A stretch of DNA of 33,563 nucleotides from Calditrichota bacterium (GTDB lineage Bacteria > Calditrichota > Calditrichia > JAJRVZ01): NCBI GenBank assembly GCA_024277055.1, contig JAJRVZ010000250.1:1-33563 (forward strand). Reading direction: 5' to 3'. The first letter of the stretch is position 1, and the number at the start of each line of letters is the position of its first letter. The notes under the pieces are model-generated. The model did not search any database, had not been told where the DNA came from, and worked only from the letters and a program-made list of their open reading frames with translations. This document shows positions 24,142 through 31,022 of the stretch, piece by piece. The translations under genes and the position numbers were made by a program.

Positions 24142-24981
24142 ATGCGCATTCGTGTCACGTTTAAAAATAACAATGTCACAAGTTCGTTACCGATCAACAC
24201 CAATTATTATCTGGCCGACATTCTGCAACAGATCAGCTACGAGTATAACAGTTTTCTGTATTCGCTGATACCGAGAAGATATCGAAACGGCTCGGCATTT
24301 GATTTTTTTACATTTTCCCAGCTGTTAATCCCCAAACGCAAAATCATTAACCGAAGAATAGTCGTTATGTCGAAGGAATTTCACTGGTATATTTCATCTC
24401 CGTTTCACCAGTTTCTCGGGATTATTGCGCAGGGTTTAAGAAATCGGGGAAAAATTCGTATTAGAAGTCAGGTTTATGAAATAGAAAGGGTGGCTTTTCT
24501 GAAAAGCCCGAAGTTTAAGGAATACGGTATGCGCTTCAAATGCCTTTCGCCGGTTATTATTCAACTGACTAAAAATGAAAGCATTCAGGGGGTGCGAACT
24601 CTTGGGAATTTTATTCTGCCGGATGATGAAAAATTTTTCGAAAAAGTTCGAGAAGATATTGAATACAAGTTCAGAAAAGTTAAGGGGTACAGTCTTCGCA
24701 AACTCGATTTTAAAATGCGATTCGATGAAAGGTATCTTCAAAGCAGGGATTTCAAAATCACAAAACTTGTTGCGATTGAAAGAAAACGACACCGTCCCGA
24801 TATGGTCCGCGGGTTCCTGTCGCCTTTTTATATAAAAGCCCGGCCCCCAGTATTGCAACTCATCTATGATACCGGTCTCGGTGACTTAAATAAACTTGGA
24901 TTCGGGATGGTCGAAAGAGTCGATTTAAAAAGAAAACCTATCAAAACGGTCGGAGCCGACCGGTTCCGGTCTGTTATTTGA
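24142..24981 (+). CDS. cas6: Solitary Cas6-like CRISPR RNA endoribonuclease (RAMP protein)
   Basis: A 279-residue protein with the layout of Cas6. It starts MRIRVTFKNN followed by LPINTNYYLADILQQI, a FTFSQLLIP segment at 56-64 and YISSPFHQFLG at about 83-93. The C-terminal RAMP domain carries ITKLVAIE, GFLSPFYIKARPPVLQLIYD and the glycine-rich loop TGLGDLNKLGFGMVE (244-258), the family hallmark. Cas6 cuts CRISPR precursor RNA within repeats. No CRISPR array or other cas gene is in the window. The N-terminal region holds no His before H81, whereas several catalytic Cas6 proteins use a His near residues 26-46. The start is set by AGGGGAG; longer in-frame sequence to 24025 has no support. It is monocistronic, with its own promoter and terminator. 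Confidence 0.85.
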   Translation: MRIRVTFKNNNVTSSLPINTNYYLADILQQISYEYNSFLYSLIPRRYRNGSAFDFFTFSQLLIPKRKIINRRIVVMSKEFHWYISSPFHQFLGIIAQGLRNRGKIRIRSQVYEIERVAFLKSPKFKEYGMRFKCLSPVIIQLTKNESIQGVRTLGNFILPDDEKFFEKVREDIEYKFRKVKGYSLRKLDFKMRFDERYLQSRDFKITKLVAIERKRHRPDMVRGFLSPFYIKARPPVLQLIYDTGLGDLNKLGFGMVERVDLKRKPIKTVGADRFRSVI

Positions 24982-25010
24982 AGCATTTCTGTTTCGTTCC
25001 TTCCGCTTAG

Positions 25011-25047
25011 AAGGTCCTGCAAACGCCTTATGCAGGGCCTTTTTTTA
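25011..25047 (+). terminator. Rho-independent terminator after the Cas6-like gene
   Basis: AAGGTCCTGCA (25011-25021) pairs with TGCAGGGCCTT (25031-25041), 11 bp with one T·G pair, and the T-run 25040-25047 follows. Confidence 0.92.
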
Positions 25048-25359
25048 TTTAATACGCAATAAACCGAAACTTTCATGACCGGATTTATTCAATACCGCAA
25101 AATAATAAAAAATGCATTTATATGGTTCAGCGTCTATTGTTTATTTAAACAGGAGATATGGGTACCGGAGAATCAGATTGATAATCCAGTATTTTTCCGA
25201 ATCGGTCTTTTAAATCCTGGTGAAAAAGTGTCGAAGAACAGCGGTTGGAACCGGTGCGGATTTCCGGGAAAAGTGAAGTCTAAATTTCAGGCAAATTATT
25301 AGGTCAAATGAGCAAAAAATCGTATATTCCCTGCCCTGAAATATGAGAAGGATGTATTG
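25048..25359. other. Intergenic stretch with no convincing gene
   Basis: About 310 bp between the Cas6-like terminator and the YpdA-type gene. I see no CRISPR-like direct repeats, no tRNA fold and no recognisable protein. A 75-codon open frame (25075-25302, plus) lacks a ribosome site and resembles no family. A small palindrome CGGTT-GG-AACCG lies at 25242-25253, and TATATT at 25323-25328 could be a -10 box for the next gene, with no clear -35. Confidence 0.5.
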
Positions 25360-26337
25360 ATGGATACAACAATCGCCATCGTCGGAGCGGGGCCCGCGGC
25401 CCTTTCCTGTGCAATTGCTGCAAAAAAAGAACAGATAGACAGTGTTATGCTGGACAAAGGCAACCTGGTTAACAGCATCATTAATTTTCCGACGAATATG
25501 ACATTTTTTTCTACTCCTGATTTGCTCGAAATCGGTGGGATCCCATTTACGTCAACCAACTTTCGCCCGACGCGTCTTGAGGCTGTGAGTTACTACCAGA
25601 GACTGGTACGACATTTCGGCCTGCAATTCGAGCCGTTCTGTGAAGTGCAAAGTATCATAAAGGAAAACAGTCATTTTGAAATTAATTTTCAGCGGAAAGG
25701 AAGGACGGAACACCTCCGGGCGAAGCAGGTAATTATCGCCACCGGTTTTTATGACAACCCGAACCGGTTAAATATCCCGGGCGAGGATATGCCGCATGTT
25801 TCACATTACTACCGCGAACCTTTTCAACATTTCGGGCAAAATGTTGTTGTTGTCGGTGGAAAAAATTCCGCGGTAGAGGCGGCGCTTGAGCTGTTTCGGG
25901 GCGGGGCAAGGGTTACCATGGTTCACCGCAGGGAAGAGATAAAAGAAAGTGTAAAATACTGGATTTTACCGGATATACTGAACAGAATAAAGGAAGGGAA
26001 CATAAAAACATACCTGCGAAGCACGATCACAAATATCGGCAGGGACTCGGTTGCGATTCATTCAGGACACGAAAAAACCGAAATTCCGGCTGATGCCGTT
26101 TATCTGTTGACCGGATATCATCCCGACATGCGGCTTCTGACGCAAGCCGGAGTGTCGGTCGATAAGCAAACACAAATTCCGGCTCATAATGCGGAAACAC
26201 TTGAAAGCAATATACCGGGTCTGTATCTGGCGGGTTCCATAATTGCCGGCCGCAATGCGAACAGGATATTTATAGAAAATTCGCGCGAGCATGGTGATTT
26301 GATAGTTTCCGATATAAAAAACAGGCAAAACGTTTGA
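25360..26337 (+). CDS. ypdA: YpdA-type FAD/NADPH disulfide reductase (putative bacillithiol disulfide reductase)
   Basis: A 325-residue flavoprotein with two dinucleotide folds. The FAD motif is IVGAGPAALSCA at the N-terminus, and the NADPH motif VVVGGKNSAVEAALEL is at about 165-180. YpdA-like hallmarks are LVNSIINFPTNMTFFSTPDLLEIGG-type sequence at about residues 35-60 and the absence of the CxxC pair of thioredoxin reductases. In Firmicutes, YpdA/Bdr reduces bacillithiol disulfide using NADPH; whether this host makes bacillithiol is not shown by the window. ATG 25360 is preferred to TTG 25357, with AAGGA just upstream. It precedes the PTS genes but is separated from them by a promoter. Confidence 0.85.
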   Translation: MDTTIAIVGAGPAALSCAIAAKKEQIDSVMLDKGNLVNSIINFPTNMTFFSTPDLLEIGGIPFTSTNFRPTRLEAVSYYQRLVRHFGLQFEPFCEVQSIIKENSHFEINFQRKGRTEHLRAKQVIIATGFYDNPNRLNIPGEDMPHVSHYYREPFQHFGQNVVVVGGKNSAVEAALELFRGGARVTMVHRREEIKESVKYWILPDILNRIKEGNIKTYLRSTITNIGRDSVAIHSGHEKTEIPADAVYLLTGYHPDMRLLTQAGVSVDKQTQIPAHNAETLESNIPGLYLAGSIIAGRNANRIFIENSREHGDLIVSDIKNRQNV

Positions 26338-26350
26338 ACAGATGAACAAT

Positions 26351-26379
26351 TTGACAAGCAGGATTTTACGGCCTATATT
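26351..26379 (+). promoter_or_regulatory. Sigma-70-type promoter of the PTS operon
   Basis: TTGACA (26351-26356), a 17-bp spacer and TATATT (26374-26379) make a near-consensus promoter. Transcription would start about 20 bp before the EIIC GTG, leaving a short leader with GGGAG. Confidence 0.7.
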
Positions 26380-26390
26380 GGCCTCGTAAA
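26365..26390. promoter_or_regulatory. Inverted repeat centred on the -10 box of the PTS promoter (operator candidate)
   Basis: TTTACG-GCC (26365-26373) and GGC-CT-CGTAAA (26380-26390) are inverted copies with a 2-nt offset, and exactly enclose the TATATT -10 box. A regulator bound here would block RNA polymerase directly. The same sequence as RNA could fold as a hairpin before the EIIC start. Confidence 0.55.
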
Positions 26391-26404
26391 GTATCGGGAG
26401 TTGC

Positions 26405-27085
26405 GTGGAAAATCTTCTCATCGGACTGTTCGGAAGCCTGATTGCTCTGGATACAACCGTTGCCTTTCAGTTCCTGATTTCCCAACCGCTGATAGCATGC
26501 ACGGTGCTGGGATGGATTCTTGGCGACGTACAATTGGGGTTGCAGGTTGGCATATATCTCCAGTTACTTTGGCTCAGCAGTTTGCCGGTTGGAGCAGCGA
26601 TTATTCCTGAAGGAAATGTTGCGGCAATAGTAACGGCAGCACTAACGATCCGTTATACTCATCTTTCGTATCATTTTTATACGGTTTTGGTACTGGCTAT
26701 CCTGTACGGCCTGCTGATCAGCTATATTGCCGGGGAAGCGGTTGTCCTGGACAGAAAATTGAACAACAGATTCATGAACCGGTTTCAACGAATTCTCGAT
26801 CAGGGAATCGTTACCTTTCTGGGCAGGGTTCATTTTCTCTCGCTCAGTGCGCATTTTTTACTGATGTTTGTTCTGATTTATCTGTCACTTTTAGTGGGCG
26901 ACTGGTTATTCGGGAATATCACCTTGATACCGGCATCATGGGATAATATTTTCAGATACGGCAGTATCGCTGTGCTTGGAATCGGGGTAGGGCTGGCATT
27001 GCCATTGTTCAAGGAAAAAAACTACCGGCCGTTTCTTGCTGCCGGATTAATCACCGGAGGTGTATTATTCCAGTTCGTCCGGTAA
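26405..27085 (+). CDS. PTS mannose/fructose/sorbose family permease subunit EIIC
   Basis: A 226-residue integral membrane protein with about seven hydrophobic segments. The N-terminal part (LLIGLFGSLIALD ... FLISQPLIACTVLGWILGD, then GLQVGIYLQLLWLSSLPVGAA and IPEGN) matches EIIC of the mannose-family PTS, which together with EIID forms the sugar channel in the inner membrane. It is somewhat short for the family. The start is GTG with CGGGAG upstream, 20 bp downstream of the predicted transcription start. No EIIA or EIIB, which carry the phosphate to the sugar in this family, is found next to it. Confidence 0.88.
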   Translation: MENLLIGLFGSLIALDTTVAFQFLISQPLIACTVLGWILGDVQLGLQVGIYLQLLWLSSLPVGAAIIPEGNVAAIVTAALTIRYTHLSYHFYTVLVLAILYGLLISYIAGEAVVLDRKLNNRFMNRFQRILDQGIVTFLGRVHFLSLSAHFLLMFVLIYLSLLVGDWLFGNITLIPASWDNIFRYGSIAVLGIGVGLALPLFKEKNYRPFLAAGLITGGVLFQFVR

Positions 27086-27111
27086 AACTGAGATTCGTTG
27101 ATTTTCTCGGT

Positions 27112-27846
27112 GTGTTCTGGCGTTCTTTTTTTATCCAGGCTGTCTGGAATTATACCAACATGCTGGCAATAGGATTTTGTTATTCGATGGTGCCGATAGC
27201 ACGCAGATTGTACCCGGATGCGGAGGAACAGCAGAAATTTCTGAAAAGGCACCTGAATTTTTTCAACGCTCATCCTTATTTTACTACTTTCGCGTTGGGG
27301 GCTATCGCCAGAATTGAAGAAGAAGAAGTGATATCCGGAAATTTCGATCATTCTAAAACCGATCGCTTCAAAAGCGCACTGATCGGGCCCCTGGGTGCCG
27401 TGGGAGATCAGCTGGTCTGGGCTCTGATTAAACCGGCCTCTATCCTTTTCGGTCTTGCCGGTATTATTATGATACCGGATTTTACCATGCAGCTGGTTTT
27501 CCTTTTCGTTCTTCTGCTGATGTACAATGTTCCGCATTTGTACATACGGGTCTATGGATTGTACAAAGGCTATCAGTTGGGTTTCTCGGTATATAAAAGG
27601 TTAAGCCTGGAAAACTTCCGGCTTATCCGTAATTTCTATGGAATTCTGGGGGCCTTGTGCCTTGGATTGTACGCCGGGTTCACCGGAATGAGATTCATTA
27701 ATTATGATATTGGGTCGGTTCTGGTTTTCGGCATTGGTGTTGTTGGTGTTTACCTGCTGCGGAGAAAACAAATTGCATTCTTCATCGCCATACTGTTGCC
27801 GTTGGCGCTGGGAATAATTACAGGAGTGGTATTAGAATCAGTATGA
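27112..27846 (+). CDS. PTS mannose/fructose/sorbose family permease subunit EIID, start uncertain
   Basis: At least 244 residues. The N-terminal FWRSFFIQAVWNYTNMLAIGF, the region AHPYFTTFALGAIARIEEE and GPLGAVGDQLVWALIKP are typical of EIID, partner of EIIC in the mannose-type permease. GTG 27112 has no ribosome site and cuts into the conserved start: the frame upstream reads KLRFVDFLG, as expected for the family N-terminus. The codon before it is GTA at 27082, overlapping the EIIC stop (GTAA). A G-to-A change from GTGA would restore a normal GTG/TGA overlap. CTG at 27088 is another possible start. Its TGA overlaps the HPr ATG. Confidence 0.88.
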   Translation: MFWRSFFIQAVWNYTNMLAIGFCYSMVPIARRLYPDAEEQQKFLKRHLNFFNAHPYFTTFALGAIARIEEEEVISGNFDHSKTDRFKSALIGPLGAVGDQLVWALIKPASILFGLAGIIMIPDFTMQLVFLFVLLLMYNVPHLYIRVYGLYKGYQLGFSVYKRLSLENFRLIRNFYGILGALCLGLYAGFTGMRFINYDIGSVLVFGIGVVGVYLLRRKQIAFFIAILLPLALGIITGVVLESV

Positions 27847-28109
27847 TAGATCAGGTATTGAAAATACAGAATCAGCATGGGTTGCATGCACGGCCGGCGG
27901 CGCAATTTGTGAAAATTGCCGGTCAGTTTGAATCGGATATTAAGGTTATTAAAGACGGGCTGGAAGTGAATGGCAAGAGTATAATGGGTATAATGATGCT
28001 TGCCGCGGAACCGGGAAGTGAAATCCGGTTGATCATCGATGGAAAAGATGAGCGGCAGGCAATGGAGGCACTGAAAGAATTATTTGATAACAATTTTTTC
28101 GAAGAATAA
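27843..28109 (+). CDS. ptsH: HPr phosphocarrier protein
   Basis: An 88-residue PTS phosphocarrier. The EI-phosphorylated histidine is H15 in NQHGLHARPAAQF. The loop NGKSIMGIM places a serine at position 46, the regulatory site phosphorylated by HPr kinase in many bacteria. Whether an HPr kinase exists here cannot be seen. It overlaps EIID by 4 bp and is followed directly by EI, so the general PTS proteins are encoded with the permease subunits. Confidence 0.95.
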   Translation: MIDQVLKIQNQHGLHARPAAQFVKIAGQFESDIKVIKDGLEVNGKSIMGIMMLAAEPGSEIRLIIDGKDERQAMEALKELFDNNFFEE

Positions 28110-28112
28110 ACT

Positions 28113-29888
28113 TTGAATATCAAAAAAATAAGCCAAAAGTTTAAGCGGGAAATTTCGCTCGATTGTACCTCAATGGCCCCCGGCATTGCCATGGGGCCGG
28201 CCTTTAAATTTAAAAAAATTACTTTCGATATTGAAGAATATAAATTTAGAATTACCGATCCGGAATCTGAAATCAGCATTTTCCTGGAAGCTTGCGACAA
28301 AACGATAGAACAGTTAAAAGAAACGAAACAATTCAGTATAAAAATCTACTCCGATCAATTCTCCGAAATATTTGAAAGCCAGATTGAATTATTGCAGGAT
28401 TCCTTTTTCCTGTCTGAAATAGAAGCCGTAATCAAAAAGCAGAAAAGACCGGCCGTTTATGCGGTTCATCAGGTTTTTAAAAATAAAAAGGAGTATTTTT
28501 CCAATCTGGACAGTCCCTATTTCCGTGATCGGGCATTTGATATTCAGGATCTGAAACAACGTGTTCTGAATACTATCTTCGGCGTCGCGCCGGATTACCA
28601 GTTGAATATCCCTTCAATCATTTTCGCCAGAGAACTCACCCCCTCGGATACGGTGCATTTTAACCGCAATTTCATTCTCGGTTTCGTAACCGACCAGGGC
28701 GGAAAAACTTCTCATGCCGCCATTATGGCCAATGCGCTGCAAATTCCTTCGGTGGTCAACCACAACCAGCTGGCGGAGGTTATCAATACCGGCGATTTTG
28801 TAATTGTTGACGGTCACAGCGGCAAACTTATTATTCATCCTGACCAGGTAACGGTGGATGAATATAAAAGCCGTATGGAAAAATCGGAATCCCTTTCATT
28901 GCAGTTAAAACAGGAAGCCCAAGAAAAATGTCTGACGCTTGACGGCGAAGAGGTTCGCGTGATGGCAAATGTTGAATTTGCCGAAGAAATGCACGATCTG
29001 GAAACTTTCGGTGCAGACGGGATCGGACTTTTTCGCACAGAAGGATTGTTCCTTGAAGGTCAAAAATTACCGGGTGAAGAAAAGCAATTTGAGGTTTACA
29101 AACGATTTTCCGAGAAGATGGGATCGAAAATCTTTACGTTACGTACAATCGACCTGGGGGGCGATAAACTCATTTCGGAGTATCAGGCCGCATCGGAGCA
29201 AAATCCGTTTCTGGGCTGGCGGGGCATCCGGGTTTGCCTGGATGAACCTTCCCTATTCAAAACACAATTGAGGGCGGTCATGCGTGCCAATGAGAAGGGA
29301 AATATCCGTGTTCTGCTGCCGATGATATCCTGTGTTGATGAAATTCACGAATCCCGTCGGATCATTGAAGAAACACGAAAAGAGTTACAAAACGAAGGTG
29401 TTGCCACGCAGCCGCTGAAAATCGGTATCATGGTCGAGACGCCTTCTGTAGCGGTTCTGGCCGATCAATATGCACGGTATGTGGATTTTTTCAGTATCGG
29501 TACCAACGATCTTACCCAGTATACCCTGGCAGTAGACCGGACCAACACTAAAATTGCCAGACTGTTCAACGATCTGCATCCTGCCGTTTTACGCCTGATC
29601 CGGCAGTCCATCGAGCAGGCGAAATCCCATGGCATCGAGATTTCCATTTGCGGAGAGCTGGCTGCAGACCCGAAAGCGATTCCGGCCCTGCTGGGATTGG
29701 GGTTGCGTACATTCAGTGTAAGTTTGTACATGGTTCCGAAAGTAAAAAGAATTATCCGGGGACTTGCCGTCAGCGATTGCTCGGAAATTGCAAGCAATTT
29801 ACTGGAATGTCCGACAGCGAAAGAGGTAATTGCACGCAGCGTTGAATTTCTTGAACGAAAATTTAGCGGCGCAGAATTTATAAACTAA
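28113..29888 (+). CDS. ptsI: PTS enzyme I (phosphoenolpyruvate-protein phosphotransferase)
   Basis: A 591-residue EI, which takes phosphate from PEP and passes it to HPr. The swivelling domain carries the phospho-histidine at about residue 201 (GGKTSHAAIMANAL). The PEP-binding barrel shows GADGIGLFRTEGLFL, LRTIDLGGDK, GWRGIRVCLDEP, GIMVETPSVA, SIGTNDLTQYTLAVDR and the active-site cysteine in ISICGELAADP. An N-terminal extension of about 15 residues precedes the usual APGIAMGPAF. The start is TTG, three bases after the HPr stop; no strong ribosome site is visible, so coupling to HPr translation is likely. Confidence 0.95.
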   Translation: MNIKKISQKFKREISLDCTSMAPGIAMGPAFKFKKITFDIEEYKFRITDPESEISIFLEACDKTIEQLKETKQFSIKIYSDQFSEIFESQIELLQDSFFLSEIEAVIKKQKRPAVYAVHQVFKNKKEYFSNLDSPYFRDRAFDIQDLKQRVLNTIFGVAPDYQLNIPSIIFARELTPSDTVHFNRNFILGFVTDQGGKTSHAAIMANALQIPSVVNHNQLAEVINTGDFVIVDGHSGKLIIHPDQVTVDEYKSRMEKSESLSLQLKQEAQEKCLTLDGEEVRVMANVEFAEEMHDLETFGADGIGLFRTEGLFLEGQKLPGEEKQFEVYKRFSEKMGSKIFTLRTIDLGGDKLISEYQAASEQNPFLGWRGIRVCLDEPSLFKTQLRAVMRANEKGNIRVLLPMISCVDEIHESRRIIEETRKELQNEGVATQPLKIGIMVETPSVAVLADQYARYVDFFSIGTNDLTQYTLAVDRTNTKIARLFNDLHPAVLRLIRQSIEQAKSHGIEISICGELAADPKAIPALLGLGLRTFSVSLYMVPKVKRIIRGLAVSDCSEIASNLLECPTAKEVIARSVEFLERKFSGAEFIN

Positions 29889-29904
29889 CAGGAGAAATAT
29901 TCCC

Positions 29905-30945
29905 ATGTATTCAGTCGACAAATCCAACTTCATTGAGTTCCTGGAAAATTTTCCCAATCAGATCAGCACATGTTTTGAGAATTTGCACAATCTTGAAATG
30001 AATCTCGACACATCACGTATACAAAATATAATTTTTTCCGGTATGGGAGGTTCCGCCATCGCCGGCGACCTGGTCGCGGAATATTTGTTCGACCAGCTTC
30101 CCGTTCCGATGAATGTATTGCGCGGGTACGAAATACCGGCCAGTTGTTCGGAAAATACACTGGTGATCGCATCCAGTTATTCGGGAGATACGGAAGAAAC
30201 GCTCAGTGCGGTTTCCCGCGCTACCGAAACCGGCGCTCAGATTATCGGTATCACCTCCGGGGGACAACTGACCCGGATGTGTAATGAAAAAGGATGGCCG
30301 CTGATTTCCATGCCGAAGGGGTTCCCGCCGCGACAGGCATTCGGATACTCCTTTTTTTCGATTTTGTTTGTGATGAGATCATTGGGTTTTGCAAAGGTTG
30401 ATGATGCGGATTTAAACGAAACGGTAAACCTGGTAAAGGCCATGGTCGAGAGAAATCATTATCAGAAAGCCACAGGAAAAATTCTTTCACAGGAAGTAGC
30501 TCGCCGTATTCACGGAAAAATACCGGTAATTTATTCAACGGCACCCTATCTCCGCAGTCTTTCCCGTCGCTGGCAGAATCAGTTTCATGAAAATGGAAAA
30601 TCGATCGCTTTTTCAAATGTACTGCCGGAATTGAATCACAACGAGATCGTCGGCTGGGAAATGGAACATCCGGCGCTCAAAGATTTCATTATCATAGTTA
30701 TTGAGGATCCTGAAATCAATAAGCGTAATCAGGCCAGACTTAATTTGACCAAGGAAATTATTAAAGACCGCGGGATCGAGGTGCTCGAAATCTATTCACA
30801 GGGTCAATCCCGATTACAGCGCCTGATATCTTTAGTGGCAATGGGCGACTGGATCAGTTACTACCTGGCCATTGACTATAAAAAAGATCCGATGGAAATA
30901 CTGAACATCGATTTTCTGAAAAACGAGCTGAAAAAAATAAATTAG
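29905..30945 (+). CDS. Bifunctional phosphoglucose/phosphomannose isomerase (SIS family)
   Basis: A 346-residue double-SIS isomerase of the archaeal/bacterial PGI/PMI family, which interconverts glucose-6-P or mannose-6-P with fructose-6-P. Sugar-phosphate loops are visible as SGMGGSAIAGDL and SSYSGDTEETL. The conserved ELNHNEIVGWE supplies the catalytic His/Glu region. AGGAG precedes the ATG by a few bases, 16 bp after the EI stop. Placement after a mannose-family PTS makes sense: the imported hexose-6-phosphate would be isomerised to fructose-6-P. Actual sugar specificity is not determined. Confidence 0.92.
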   Translation: MYSVDKSNFIEFLENFPNQISTCFENLHNLEMNLDTSRIQNIIFSGMGGSAIAGDLVAEYLFDQLPVPMNVLRGYEIPASCSENTLVIASSYSGDTEETLSAVSRATETGAQIIGITSGGQLTRMCNEKGWPLISMPKGFPPRQAFGYSFFSILFVMRSLGFAKVDDADLNETVNLVKAMVERNHYQKATGKILSQEVARRIHGKIPVIYSTAPYLRSLSRRWQNQFHENGKSIAFSNVLPELNHNEIVGWEMEHPALKDFIIIVIEDPEINKRNQARLNLTKEIIKDRGIEVLEIYSQGQSRLQRLISLVAMGDWISYYLAIDYKKDPMEILNIDFLKNELKKIN

Positions 30946-30949
30946 GCAT

Positions 30950-30978
30950 TTGTAAACGTTCGTAATATGTTTTAAATT
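30950..30978 (+). promoter_or_regulatory. Candidate metK promoter
   Basis: TTGTAA (30950-30955) and TAAATT (30973-30978) are 17 bp apart, each matching the sigma-70 consensus at four of six positions. It would give a leader of only about 35 nt, too short for a SAM riboswitch. Confidence 0.4.
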
Positions 30979-31022
30979 TTCTGCTTTGCGAAAAAGTATT
31001 CAGACAGAAGGATCGTTAAACT

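Noticed and set aside
25075-25302. 75-codon open frame between the Cas6-like and ypdA genes
   Set aside because: No ribosome site, no family resemblance, and composition like intergenic sequence.
23972-25359. CRISPR array near the Cas6-like gene
   Set aside because: I looked for regularly spaced direct repeats of 24-40 bp on both sides and saw none; the only repeated element is the short hairpin pair after mrp.
30946-31022. SAM riboswitch before metK
   Set aside because: Only 77 bp are available, with a probable promoter inside and no SAM aptamer features.
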